Shown here piece after piece: positions 27,498 through 38,224 of a stretch of 52,457 nucleotides of DNA. The DNA lies in contig JAYZDP010000050.1 in the NCBI GenBank assembly GCA_036337765.1, positions 1 through 52,457 of the forward strand. Reading direction: 5' to 3'. Source of the DNA: JAYZDP01 sp036337765 (GTDB lineage Bacteria > Acidobacteriota > Thermoanaerobaculia > Multivoradales > Multivoraceae). Positions within the stretch are counted from its first letter, which is position 1, and each line of letters begins with the position of its first letter. Both the position numbers and the translations under genes were made by a program. Under the pieces are notes generated by a model. The model saw nothing but the letters and a program-made list of their open reading frames with translations, had not been told where the DNA came from and did no database searches.

Positions 27498-28559
27498 TTG
27501 GCCCTATTCTCACGATCGAAGAGTGTTGTCGGCCTCGACCTTGGGAGCTTTGCTCTCAAGGTCGTCGAGCTGAACCAACTCAAAGGCGGCGAGTTCTCCC
27601 TGCAGTGCCTGGGGATCGAGCCCCTCTCCCCCGAGGCCATCGTTGACGGTTCCATCATGGATTCGTCGCTGGTGGTCGAGGCCATCGAGAAGCTGAACCA
27701 TGAGACCCGGGTCAAGAACCCGAGCTTCGCCACTTCCCTGTCCGGCCACTCGGTCATCATCAAGAAGATCGAGCTGCCGACGATGAGTCCCGAGGACCTC
27801 GCGGACTCGATCCAGTGGGAAGCCGAGCAGTACATCCCGTTCGACATCAACGATGTGCGAATGGACTACGTCGTCCTCTCCGAGGAGGGCAGCACGACGG
27901 ACCAGATGGAGATCCTGCTGGTCGCGGTCAAGCGCGACAAGGTCAACGACTACGTTTCTGTGATCGGTCAGGCGGGGCGCACGCCCTCGCTGGTCGATGT
28001 TGACGTGTTCGCGATCCAAAACGCCTACGAGCTCAACTACGACGTCGACTTCGGCAAGATCACAGCCCTGGTGAACATGGGCGCGGGTGTGACCAACATC
28101 AACATCCTTGCCCGGGGTCAGACGGTCTTTTGGAGAGACATCACGTTCGGTGGCAATCAGTTCACCGAGGCGCTTCAGCGAGAGTTCAACCTCTCCTTCG
28201 AGAACGCTGAGCACCTCAAACGTGGGCGCGAGATCGAGGGGTACAGCCTCGCCGAGGCGAAGCCGATTCTCGACACGGTCGGCGTTGAGATGGCCTCAGA
28301 GATTCAGAAGACCTTCGACTTTTTCTCGACAACGGCCAGCGAAGGCTCCGTCGACGAGGTCGTCATTTCCGGTGGCTGCGCCCTCACCCCTGGGCTGACC
28401 GAGATGCTGTCGGAGCGGTTGAGCTGTTCTTTCGAGTTGATGAATCCGCTCCGCCGAGTTCAGTACCGCGAGAGCGACTTCAACTCGGAATGGATCGAGT
28501 CGATCGCTCCCATGATGGCCGTTTCGGTCGGCCTCGCACTGCGACGGATTGGGGACTGA
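27498..28559 (+). CDS. pilM: Type IV pilus assembly protein PilM
   Basis: Predicted 353 residues, TTG start with GGGGG about ten bases upstream. Actin-like ATPase that binds the cytoplasmic tail of PilN and couples the motors to the alignment complex. VVGLDLGSFALKVVEL is phosphate 1 and NMGAGVTNINIL phosphate 2; VVISGGCALTPG is the adenosine motif. It opens the pilMNOPQ operon with four bases to pilN. Confidence 0.95.
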   Translation: MALFSRSKSVVGLDLGSFALKVVELNQLKGGEFSLQCLGIEPLSPEAIVDGSIMDSSLVVEAIEKLNHETRVKNPSFATSLSGHSVIIKKIELPTMSPEDLADSIQWEAEQYIPFDINDVRMDYVVLSEEGSTTDQMEILLVAVKRDKVNDYVSVIGQAGRTPSLVDVDVFAIQNAYELNYDVDFGKITALVNMGAGVTNINILARGQTVFWRDITFGGNQFTEALQREFNLSFENAEHLKRGREIEGYSLAEAKPILDTVGVEMASEIQKTFDFFSTTASEGSVDEVVISGGCALTPGLTEMLSERLSCSFELMNPLRRVQYRESDFNSEWIESIAPMMAVSVGLALRRIGD

Positions 28560-28563
28560 AGAC

Positions 28564-29199
28564 ATGATACGGATCAACCTCATATCGGAAGGCAAGAAGG
28601 GCCCCTCAGTCCGCTCCTCGCGGTTGAGCGCCCTGGACGTTTCGGCTGAGAACATCGCATCTTGGGTTCTGGTCGCCGGTGTCGTGCTTGGCGGGCTGGG
28701 CTACGGCGGATGGTGGCTCTCGAAGGATCGCCACATCGCGTCGCAGCGCGCCGAGATCGCGGACCTGCAGCGGACCGTCGACGAGCTGGAGGAGATCATC
28801 GCCGAGGTCGAGCGCTTCGAGGCCCGCAAGGCGGACCTCGAGCACAAGATCGAGGTGATCTCGACCCTGCGTAACAACCAGCGGGGCCCAGTTCGGATCA
28901 TGGACGAGATCTCGCGCTCACTGCCGGACTTCATGTGGCTCGATCGCCTGACGCTGAACGCGGCTGCAGTCAATTTGGCCGGACGTGCCTTTACCACCAG
29001 CTCGGTGGCCAACTTCATCGAGAATCTGGACGTGGTCGGCGAGTTCAAGGAGCCGGTGCTCCGCAACGCCACTTGGCGCGGCCAGTTGTACGACTTCAAC
29101 CTTGCCTTCAACTATGTCCCGGTGCCGGTGAACGTACCGATGCCCGGGGAAGAGGGTGCGGCCGAGGACGATGGCGCCACTCAGCCGGCAGCCCGCTAG
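28564..29199 (+). CDS. pilN: Type IV pilus assembly protein PilN
   Basis: Predicted 211 residues from ATG 28564. The N-terminus MIRINLIS is the PilM-binding motif. One transmembrane helix (WVLVAGVVLGGLGYGGWWL) and a coiled coil of Glu/Arg-rich sequence follow, then a periplasmic ferredoxin-like domain. It pairs with PilO in the alignment complex. Confidence 0.93.
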   Translation: MIRINLISEGKKGPSVRSSRLSALDVSAENIASWVLVAGVVLGGLGYGGWWLSKDRHIASQRAEIADLQRTVDELEEIIAEVERFEARKADLEHKIEVISTLRNNQRGPVRIMDEISRSLPDFMWLDRLTLNAAAVNLAGRAFTTSSVANFIENLDVVGEFKEPVLRNATWRGQLYDFNLAFNYVPVPVNVPMPGEEGAAEDDGATQPAAR

Positions 29200-29208
29200 G
29201 AGAACGTT

Positions 29209-29811
29209 GTGGCTATTGAAACTGGCCTTGAAGGCAAACCCTGGTATATCGGCGCCGCACTCGGAGGCGGACTCGCCATCGCGGGCCTGTTGTTGGGCTT
29301 CCAGCTGCAGATCAAGCCGATGAACCAACGCATCGCTGCGCAAGACCGCCAGGTCGTCGAGCTGCAGGCCAAGGTCAGCCGCGGACTGGCGGCGAAGGCG
29401 AAGCTGCCGCAGTTCCGAGAAGAGGTCGCGCTTCTCGAGGTTCAGCTGGACCGGCTGCTACGGATCCTGCCGCCGCGTCGCGACGTGCAGACCGTGCTGC
29501 GCCGATTCCGCTCCCTCGCTGAGCAGGAGGACTTCGTCCTGACCGAGTTTCGGCCGGGCGGCGAGATCGAGCGAGACTTCTACAACGAATGGCCGATCAC
29601 GGTTCGTGTGGACGGGACGTACCACAACCTGGCCAGGTTCTTTGATCGCATGAGCCGCTTCTCGCGAATCTTCAATGTCGACAATCTGCGGATCGACCGC
29701 GCCGGTGGCGTCAATTCGACTGGGCCGCACACGATCCGGGCGTCCTTCACCGCGAAGACGTTCGTGTACAAGAGCCAGGAACCTGTGGCTGTCGTGGAGG
29801 GTGGCGCGTGA
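29209..29811 (+). CDS. pilO: Type IV pilus assembly protein PilO
   Basis: Predicted 200 residues, GTG start. One helix (IGAALGGGLAIAGLLLGF), a coiled coil, then a ferredoxin-like domain with ITVRVDGTYHNLARFFDRMS, typical of PilO. It forms heterodimers with PilN. The end overlaps pilP by four bases. Confidence 0.93.
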   Translation: MAIETGLEGKPWYIGAALGGGLAIAGLLLGFQLQIKPMNQRIAAQDRQVVELQAKVSRGLAAKAKLPQFREEVALLEVQLDRLLRILPPRRDVQTVLRRFRSLAEQEDFVLTEFRPGGEIERDFYNEWPITVRVDGTYHNLARFFDRMSRFSRIFNVDNLRIDRAGGVNSTGPHTIRASFTAKTFVYKSQEPVAVVEGGA

Positions 29812-30329
29812 TCTCCCGGCTCGCACTGATCGTTGTACTCGCTCTAAGCCTCGGTGGTCCGATCTGGGGGCAGGAGGAGACCGAGGCCACACAAGAGCCG
29901 GCAGCAGCTGCCGGGCCTGAGCGTCTCGACGCGATCGATCGCATGCTTCAAGAAGACGAGGAGGTCCTCGAGGGCTCGGGATACACCTACGATTCCGAGG
30001 ACCGGCGTGATCCCTTCCGCTCGCTGCTCAGCGTAAGGGAGCAGCCAGAGATCCTCGGACCGCGCCCTGACGGGGTGGCGGGCCTACTCATCGAAGAAGT
30101 CAACGTGACTGGCGTGTTCGTCACCGGTGCCGGGCCGGTGGCCCAGGTCCAGTCAGCTGACAAGACCAAGAGCTACCTCGTCCGTCAGGGGGATGAGCTG
30201 TACGACGGCGACGTGCTTACCATCAGTTTCACTCGTAACGAGAGCGCCGAAGTCGTGTTCCGGCAGGATGTCCGAGATCCGACGGCTCCAAAGCCGTTTC
30301 GGGAAGTAGTGAAGAAGCTCACGCCCTAG
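29808..30329 (+). CDS. pilP: Type IV pilus assembly protein PilP
   Basis: Predicted 173 residues, GTG start overlapping pilO. A signal sequence ends near GPIWGQEE without a lipobox Cys, unlike proteobacterial PilP. RRDPFRSLL is the conserved PilP motif, followed by the beta-rich domain (VTGVFVTGAGPVAQVQ..YLVRQGDELYDGDV). It links PilNO to the secretin PilQ. Confidence 0.9.
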   Translation: MISRLALIVVLALSLGGPIWGQEETEATQEPAAAAGPERLDAIDRMLQEDEEVLEGSGYTYDSEDRRDPFRSLLSVREQPEILGPRPDGVAGLLIEEVNVTGVFVTGAGPVAQVQSADKTKSYLVRQGDELYDGDVLTISFTRNESAEVVFRQDVRDPTAPKPFREVVKKLTP

Positions 30330-30358
30330 TTCCTTGGGACGGGTTGGAGGCGGAAGAC

Positions 30359-32635
30359 ATGGGGAAAAATGTGACATCTGAAAGAAGATCGGCTTGCGGA
30401 CAGCGGGCCCGTCGTTCTCTGGGGCTGTTGGGAGCCACCCTACTGATGGGGGTCGCCTTGGCGCCCACTGTCGGCGCGATGGAGGCTCTTTCGCCGCTTC
30501 CCGAAGCGACGCCGGAGGATCCCTTCGTGGCTCCGCTTCCGAGCGGAAACCGTGCCACCGAACTACATGGCGTCGAGGTCGACGCCCAACCCGGTAGGAC
30601 CCTGGTCCGAATCAAAGGCGACGGAGAGTTCGCTTACTCGGGTTTTCAACTCCAGGATCCGCCACGACTGGTGATCGATCTTGCCGGAGCGGTGAAGACC
30701 GGCTCTGGCGGGGCACTTACAGTCTCTTCGGACATCGTGCAACGCGTAAGGATGACGCAATACCGGTCGCAGCCAGAGCCGGTTTCTCGTGTGGTCTTCG
30801 ATCTAGCCGAGAGCACCACTGCCTGGGTAGGTGTGGCTGATGATGGCCTGGTGGTCCGCTTCTCGGACGGCGCGGGTGCGCCCGAGGTGATTGCCGACGC
30901 GCCGGAGCCAGAGATCGAGATCGAGGTTCCCAGAACCTTTCAGATCGCCACTGTTACGCCGGACCCGGTCGTCGGTGAGCTGGCGCGCGAGCAGGCCGTC
31001 CGTCCGGTCGCCGCCGAGATTCCCGAGCGGATCGAGCCGGAGCTACAAGAGGACTTGATTCTCGAGGTAGCCGTTCTCGCACAGACACCGTCGCCGCAGC
31101 CGGCGCAGAACCCGCCGCCCAATACGGCCACCCCTGAGCGCAACTTTGACGAGCTCTTCGCGTCGCTCGAGGAAACGCCGGAGCCGCAGTCGCCCGTGCA
31201 GACCGAGGTCGAGACGACGGTCGTATCGGCGGCACCCGTGACTGCCCCGGTCGAGGCCCTCACCATCGCCCAGATCGCTCCCAGCGCGCCGCCGGTGATC
31301 ACGGTGGCTCAGGAGCCCGACGACAGTGGACTAGCCGAGGGCATTACCTTCGAAGGCGATGGCGGTACGGCGCCGCGATTCGGCGTGACTAACGTCTCCG
31401 GCCAGAAGCAGTACTTCGGCGATCCCATCAGCATGTCGCTGAAAGACGCCGAGATTACTGAGGTCCTGCGTTCGCTCGCTCGCATCAGTGGCTTGAACGT
31501 CGTCATCCAACCCGGAGTTTCCGGTCCGTTGACATTGGAGCTCGACGCGGTTCCCTGGGACCAGGCCCTCGAGCAGATCCTCAAGATCAATCGCCTCGGC
31601 ATGGAGCTCGACGGCAACATCCTGCGCATCGCGCCGGTAGACCAACTCGCCACGGAGGCCGAGGAGCAGCAACGCCTCCAGAATGCCAAGTCGCTGTCGA
31701 TTCCTCTGACCACGGTGATGCGTCGCATCAGCTACGCCAGCGCGGGTGAAGTTGCGACCATTCTCCAGTCCGGAGGTCGTGCGGGCGGGATCCTCAGCCA
31801 GCGCGGCAGCGTGATTGTCGATGCGCGTACGAACACCCTGATCATTCAGGAGCTTCCTGCTTTCATGGATCAGGTGATTCAGATCATCGAGAACCTGGAC
31901 ATTCCGGAAGAGCAAGTGATGATCGAGGCAAGGATCGTCGAGACCACCAAGAACTTCTCTCGGTCACTTGGTGTCGAGTGGGGCTACAGTTACGCCGCCA
32001 GAGCTGAAACCGGCAATACGACAGGTCTCGAGTTCCCCAACAACGGCACCATTGACGGCCGGACCTCGCTGCTTTCCGGGGGAACGAACGGTCTACTCGG
32101 AGTGACAATGGGCAACGTGTTGAACACGTTCCAGCTCGACGCGCTCCTGATCGCTGCCGAGAGCGAGGGTTTGGTCAACGTGATCTCTGCGCCGAAGATC
32201 GCGACGCTCAACAACGAGCGCGCATCGATCCAGAGCGGCCTCCAGATTCCGGTGCAGACGGTGGCAAACAACACCGTCACCGTTCAGTTCGTCAACGCGA
32301 CGCTTCGACTCGACGTGACTCCGCACATCACAGCGGAGGGCACCGTGCTCTTGGAGATCAACATCCAAAAGCGTGAGCCGCAGCTCGCCTTTGCCGTCGT
32401 GGGTGCTACCAACGCTCCGATCGCAACGCGCGAGGCCAGGACGCGGGTTCTGGTTCGCGATGGCGGTACGACGGTCATCGGAGGTATCTACGAGGTCTCG
32501 ACCAGCGAGAACGAGGACCGGGTTCCAGGGCTGGCCAACGTGCCGATTCTTGGCGCGCTGTTCCGCAACAAGAACCGGAACAACACCAACGAAGAGCTGT
32601 TGATCTTCATCACTCCCAGGATCGTCCAGCTATGA
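30359..32635 (+). CDS. pilQ: Type IV pilus secretin PilQ
   Basis: Predicted 758 residues from ATG 30359 with GGAGG at the right distance. Signal peptide, then one AMIN peptidoglycan-binding domain (about 60-170), a long Pro/Glu-rich linker (about 175-325), an STN/N1 domain starting DPISMSLKDAEITEVLRSLA, and the secretin pore ending VPILGALFRNKNRNNTNEELLIFITPR. Only one AMIN domain is evident where some homologues have two. It forms the outer-membrane pore for the pilus. A following lipoprotein gene starts 35 bases on. Confidence 0.95.
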   Translation: MGKNVTSERRSACGQRARRSLGLLGATLLMGVALAPTVGAMEALSPLPEATPEDPFVAPLPSGNRATELHGVEVDAQPGRTLVRIKGDGEFAYSGFQLQDPPRLVIDLAGAVKTGSGGALTVSSDIVQRVRMTQYRSQPEPVSRVVFDLAESTTAWVGVADDGLVVRFSDGAGAPEVIADAPEPEIEIEVPRTFQIATVTPDPVVGELAREQAVRPVAAEIPERIEPELQEDLILEVAVLAQTPSPQPAQNPPPNTATPERNFDELFASLEETPEPQSPVQTEVETTVVSAAPVTAPVEALTIAQIAPSAPPVITVAQEPDDSGLAEGITFEGDGGTAPRFGVTNVSGQKQYFGDPISMSLKDAEITEVLRSLARISGLNVVIQPGVSGPLTLELDAVPWDQALEQILKINRLGMELDGNILRIAPVDQLATEAEEQQRLQNAKSLSIPLTTVMRRISYASAGEVATILQSGGRAGGILSQRGSVIVDARTNTLIIQELPAFMDQVIQIIENLDIPEEQVMIEARIVETTKNFSRSLGVEWGYSYAARAETGNTTGLEFPNNGTIDGRTSLLSGGTNGLLGVTMGNVLNTFQLDALLIAAESEGLVNVISAPKIATLNNERASIQSGLQIPVQTVANNTVTVQFVNATLRLDVTPHITAEGTVLLEINIQKREPQLAFAVVGATNAPIATREARTRVLVRDGGTTVIGGIYEVSTSENEDRVPGLANVPILGALFRNKNRNNTNEELLIFITPRIVQL

Positions 32636-32670
32636 GGTCGGCGGACGCGACGCGGGTGGGGAGGAAACCA

Positions 32671-33231
32671 ATGAAACGCGTAGGCAAGATTCTGATTCCG
32701 CTGGTCACGCTCCTACTCCTCGCGGGCTGTGACGGGCGGGTCGAACGCAGCGACGGGGGCGGTGTAGTCCTCTCGATCACCGACTTCCAAGCTCTGCCCA
32801 CCCAGGTGAGCGTGAACGGGCTGCGCTTCGCCGGGGGGCTCTTGACGATGGATCAGATCACAATCACCTCGATCCTCAAGAACCGGTCCAGTGGTTCTTC
32901 GGACCTGATGAACATCGAGATGAACTCCTACGAGGTGACGTACTCTCGCGGGGACGGCGGCACGCTGCTGCCGCCGCCTCTAGTCCAGAAGATCTTTGGT
33001 GTCACCCCTGCGGGAGGCAGCAACACCTACGACAACCTTCCGATCATGACTTCGGATCAGCTGAACGCCCCCCCCCTCTCGGACTACCTGATCGAGAACG
33101 GCGGCTTCGACCGCGAGACCGGTCGGACTACGACCAGCCTCAACTTTCATTTGAAATTCTTTGGCCGCAGTATCGCGGGCGAGGCGGTGGAATCGAACGT
33201 TGCGTCGTTCACCGTCGAGTTCACCGTGTAG
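32671..33231 (+). CDS. Predicted lipoprotein downstream of pilQ
   Basis: Predicted 186 residues from ATG 32671, preceded by GGGGAGGAAACC; an ATG at 32632 overlaps the pilQ stop and would add 13 residues before the signal. The lipobox is LLAGC. The mature part is a beta-rich domain with no motif I recognise (QALPTQVSVNGLRFAGG; SLNFHLKFFGRS). Position suggests a role at the pilus pore or on the surface; that is inference. Confidence 0.75.
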   Translation: MKRVGKILIPLVTLLLLAGCDGRVERSDGGGVVLSITDFQALPTQVSVNGLRFAGGLLTMDQITITSILKNRSSGSSDLMNIEMNSYEVTYSRGDGGTLLPPPLVQKIFGVTPAGGSNTYDNLPIMTSDQLNAPPLSDYLIENGGFDRETGRTTTSLNFHLKFFGRSIAGEAVESNVASFTVEFTV

Positions 33232-33247
33232 ACCGGGAGATGTGGAG

Positions 33248-34552
33248 ATGAAGACCAGACTGCGATTCACAACCGTCGGTCTCATGGCTCTCGGGACACT
33301 GTTCCTGATCCTGGCGGGCTGTTCCACCGATTCTCCGACGGAGCCCGAGCAGCCGCCGCTGCCCGGCGGCGTCGTCACCGGGCGCTGGGCGATAGCCATC
33401 GACTCGTCGGCCAACACCATGGAGGCCGGCGGCGACAGCATTGTCTTCGCCGCTACGATCAGCAACCGCGACACGGCTACGCCGCCTCCGGACGGCGCCA
33501 CCGTGATCGTTTCGACCACCCTCGGCCTGATCGGCGATCCGACAACAGGCTCGAGCGCCCTGGTTCTGCAGACTTTCGGCGGCGGCGTGGTTTTCGAAGT
33601 CTTTTCCGGTGTCGATGAAGGAACCGCGACCGTCGAGGTCGCGTTCCAGAACGCAATGGCACGCCGCGACGTGATGATCACGCGCGAGTCGTTCCTCTTC
33701 ATCGCATCCGTCACACCCAACTCTTCTTCGAAGACGGGCGGCGTGACGGTGGTCATCGATGGCGAGAACTTCGCTGAGCCGCTCCAGGTCACCTTCGTCG
33801 GCGCAACGGGATCTGGGGGTGCCCTCGCTCTGGGCGCTTCGGGTGTCTCGATCGGCGCGTCGTCGGACGTTGCCCAGGTCAGCTCGGTGACATCGAGCCA
33901 GATCGTGGCGACGGTTCCCGAGTACACGGCGGGGGCGCTGTTCGACGGCCAGTTCGCTGCGGTCGACGTCAAGGTCGATCTTCTCGGGGCTGGGGGTACC
34001 GGCGGAGCCACCGTGGTCACCACCTACACCGCGTTCGACGCGTTCACCTACTTCGGCTTCGGAATTCCCGCTTCCTGCGGAAACTCGCAGCTCGACGAGG
34101 GTGAGGACTGCGACGACGGCAACACCGATAACAACGACGATTGTCGTAACAACTGCGTGGTCCCGTTCTGCGGTGACGGCTTGACCGACTCCGGCCGGGG
34201 CGAGGAGTGCGACGACGCCAACGGTGCCGACGGCGACGGCTGTCGCGACGACTGCACGGTCGAAGAGTGCGGAGACGGCATTCCGGATCCGCAGGAAGAG
34301 TGCGACGACGGCAACGTCCAGAGCGGTGACGGTTGCTCCGACACTTGCGAGCTCGAAGCCTGCGGCAACGGCGTCCTCGACACCGGTGAGCAGTGCGACG
34401 ACGGCGATCTCGACGACACGGACGACTGTCCCACCACCTGCGAGGACGCCTTCTGTGGTGATGGCTTCGTCGAAGCCGGAGAGGAGGAGTGCGACGACGG
34501 CAACCTCGACAACCTCGACGGTTGCGACGATACCTGTGCGATCGAGCCGTAG
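33248..34552 (+). CDS. Surface lipoprotein with Ig-like, IPT/TIG and five DUF4215-type repeats
   Basis: Predicted 434 residues from ATG 33248 with GGAG. Lipobox LILAGC. Next comes an Ig-like region (WAIAIDSSANTMEAGGDSIV), an IPT/TIG domain opening VTPNSSSKTGGVTVVIDGENF, and from residue 277 to the end five Cys-rich repeats of the form CG(D/N)G...E(E/Q)CDDGN...GC...C, each with four Cys. Such repeats are known as DUF4215 or myxococcus cysteine-rich repeats on cell-surface proteins, probably disulfide-bonded and possibly calcium-binding. It is the last gene before the terminator at 34584. Confidence 0.85.
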   Translation: MKTRLRFTTVGLMALGTLFLILAGCSTDSPTEPEQPPLPGGVVTGRWAIAIDSSANTMEAGGDSIVFAATISNRDTATPPPDGATVIVSTTLGLIGDPTTGSSALVLQTFGGGVVFEVFSGVDEGTATVEVAFQNAMARRDVMITRESFLFIASVTPNSSSKTGGVTVVIDGENFAEPLQVTFVGATGSGGALALGASGVSIGASSDVAQVSSVTSSQIVATVPEYTAGALFDGQFAAVDVKVDLLGAGGTGGATVVTTYTAFDAFTYFGFGIPASCGNSQLDEGEDCDDGNTDNNDDCRNNCVVPFCGDGLTDSGRGEECDDANGADGDGCRDDCTVEECGDGIPDPQEECDDGNVQSGDGCSDTCELEACGNGVLDTGEQCDDGDLDDTDDCPTTCEDAFCGDGFVEAGEEECDDGNLDNLDGCDDTCAIEP

Positions 34553-34583
34553 TCGCGTCGTCTCGAGCTGACGGAAATATCGG

Positions 34584-34617
34584 CCGGGGTGGGTGTTCCT
34601 ACCCTGGTCGTTTCTTT
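34584..34617 (+). terminator. Rho-independent terminator of the pilMNOPQ operon
   Basis: A 10-bp stem (CCGGGGTGGG at 34584-34593 with CCTACCCTGG at 34598-34607, two G-U pairs), a 4-base loop and then TCGTTTCTTT. It lies 31 bases after the stop of the DUF4215 lipoprotein gene and 11 bases before the next gene. Confidence 0.78.
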
Positions 34618-34628
34618 AGACTCGGGCC

Positions 34629-34994
34629 ATGCGAACCTTGGCGTTGGTATGTGCTCTGAGTCTTCTCGCCTTGGGGTGCGATAGCTCGGATCCGGTGGCG
34701 CCAACCGGCTCGATCCTCACTATCTCCGCCAGTCCCAGCTTGATCGCCTCGAACGGCAAGTCTTCGATCACGGTCGTGGCCCGCAAGAGCACCGGGTTTC
34801 CGGTGAACCCGGGCACGGTGGTCCACTTCTCGACCACCCTCGGGACCCTGTCCAGCGATCGTGGCTCTACTGACGATGACGGTGTAGTTCGGGTCACGCT
34901 CTCCGGCAACGGCGCGGCCGGTATCGCCACCGTGACCGCGCTCACGGGTGCCGCCTCCGACGCTTCTGTCGACGTAGTCATCGGGCTGAGCTGA
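34629..34994 (+). CDS. Small lipoprotein with one Big-1-like Ig domain
   Basis: Predicted 121 residues. Signal with lipobox ALGC. The mature part is about 90 residues of the bacterial Ig-like (invasin/intimin Big-1) type: ILTISASPSLIASNGKSSITVV, GTVVHFSTTLGTLSS, TDDDGVVRVTLSG. Probably surface-exposed. It follows the terminator of the pil operon so is likely a separate unit. The next TPR gene begins eight bases after its stop. Confidence 0.75.
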   Translation: MRTLALVCALSLLALGCDSSDPVAPTGSILTISASPSLIASNGKSSITVVARKSTGFPVNPGTVVHFSTTLGTLSSDRGSTDDDGVVRVTLSGNGAAGIATVTALTGAASDASVDVVIGLS

Positions 34995-35002
34995 GTCGGA
35001 GT

Positions 35003-35581
35003 TTGCGACACTCCCTTCCCACCGCCGAGGCGCACCATCGCCGCGGCGAGACGGCCGAGGCTCTGCGAATGGTGGAGGTGGAGCTCAGAGAGCGCCCTAC
35101 ACATCTGGCCGCTCAGGTAGCACGGTGCCGCTACCTACTGCGGCTGGAGCGTGCGATGGAGGCCTTGGAGCAGGCCGAGGCGGTGCTGGGACGCGATCCG
35201 TCGCAACTGGTGGCGCAGAAACTCGCGGTTCGCGCAGCGGTGGCTCTCGGGGATCGCCGTGCCGCGCAATGTCACCTAGCCCGCTACGGTGCGCTCGACA
35301 CCGCCGATCCGGAACTCGAATCGCTACGCCGGGAGGTCTCGGCCATTCCATCAGGAGGCGCACAGCGGTCGGTCGCGCGTCGCGCGCGGGTCAGTGTGAC
35401 CTTGGGAGAGCTGTACCTAGAGCAGGGCCATCGACGCGAGGCCGCCGTGATCTTCGAGGACCTTCTCGCTTCTGACCCGGACGACGAGCGTGCCCGGCGG
35501 GGGCTCGCGCTGGCGAGCTCGAGAGCGGGCCTTCTGGGCGTCCCGGATCCTGCGAAACCGGCCGTCAACGACGCGATATAG
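35003..35581 (+). CDS. TPR-repeat protein
   Basis: Predicted 192 residues from TTG 35003, no signal peptide. TPR motifs at both ends: AEAHHRRGETAEALRMVEVE, RAMEALEQAEAVLGRDPSQL and GELYLEQGHRREAAVIFEDL, followed by DPDDERARRGL. A scaffold role is all that can be said. The gap 35582-35647 holds the accB ribosome site AGGAG. Confidence 0.7.
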   Translation: MRHSLPTAEAHHRRGETAEALRMVEVELRERPTHLAAQVARCRYLLRLERAMEALEQAEAVLGRDPSQLVAQKLAVRAAVALGDRRAAQCHLARYGALDTADPELESLRREVSAIPSGGAQRSVARRARVSVTLGELYLEQGHRREAAVIFEDLLASDPDDERARRGLALASSRAGLLGVPDPAKPAVNDAI

Positions 35582-35647
35582 TCTCTCGGCTTTGGGTCCG
35601 AGTGGCTCCGAGTCCCGCCGAACAACCATCCGCAGGAGAACGCACGA

Positions 35648-36096
<449 letters not shown>

Positions 36097-36100
<4 letters not shown>

Positions 36101-36175
36101 TGCAACCCGTGCAAGTAGCACGGGCCGCACTAGTTTGTTGTCCCTCCGGGGGGCGCTCGCCGCGCAGGCCCAGGG
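36097..36175 (+). repeat. Stop-codon-linked repeat, copy R5 (variant first stem, accB/accC)
   Basis: The first part (36097-36133) is a different inverted repeat from module A: CTAGTGC-AA-CCCGTGC, loop AAGTA, GCACGGG-CC-GCACTAG. It keeps the CTAG ends and the stop codon of accB. The following part (36134-36175) is module B in its short form: TTTGTTGTCCCTCCGGGG, GCGCTCGCCGCGCAGG. So B is conserved and stem A is replaced in this copy. From 36176 to 36224 there is no gene and no clear ribosome site. Confidence 0.8.
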
Positions 36176-36224
36176 ATGCACAGAGAGCTTGATCCTGCTC
36201 CCTGGCGAGTCGTTGGCGCAATCG

Positions 36225-37564
<1,340 letters not shown>

Positions 37565-37568
<4 letters not shown>

Positions 37569-38224
37569 GCACGGCGGGTCGAATCGTGCGCGCAGACGTG
37601 CCGCCGATCTACGCCATCGTCGATGCCGCTGTCGTTTCAGATTCGTTCGAGAGTGTGTCCGCCGTTGTGGCTGCCGGAGTGTCCTGGGTCCAGCTGCGAG
37701 CGAAGTCGCTGGGCGACCGCGATCTGTGCCTGGCGGTGGAGGCGTGCCTGGAGATCTCGGCTGCACACGGTGCGACCCTGTGGGTCAACGATCGGCCCGA
37801 CGTCGCAGCGGTGGTTGGCGCCTCCGCCGTCCACCTCGGCCAGGACGACCTACCTCCTGCGGCCGCGCGGGTGGTATTGGGCGACGACCCATGGTTGGGC
37901 CGATCGACCCACGATCTCCAGCAGGTCGAGGAGGCTCACGCCGACCCGGCGGTCGACGTCATTGCCGTGGGACCGGTATTCGCTACCTCGGGCAAGAAGA
38001 ATCCCAATCCGGTAGTCGGGCTCGAGCTCGTCACTGCGGCGCGAGCCGTAACGGACAAGCCGATCGTCGGCATCGGCGGCATCGGCGCGGCCAATCTGGT
38101 CCAGGTGCTGGCGGCAGGAGCCGACTCGGTGGCGATGATCGGTGCGCTCTGCCGTGGCGACGTCGGTGCGAATTGTCGAGCCCTCGTAGCCTCGGCACAA
38201 CGGCTAGAGGCGGGCGCGTGTTGA
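37565..38224 (+). CDS. thiE: Thiamine-phosphate synthase
   Basis: Predicted 219 residues from GTG 37565, with GAGGAGG just upstream. Joins HMP-pyrophosphate and thiazole phosphate into thiamine phosphate. Motifs: VSWVQLRAKSLGDRD, LWVNDRPDVA, GASAVHLGQDDLPP, VIAVGPVFATSGKKNP and KPIVGIGGIG. The frame continues upstream within accC, but that is not coding. It overlaps accC by four bases and aroK by seven. Confidence 0.93.
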
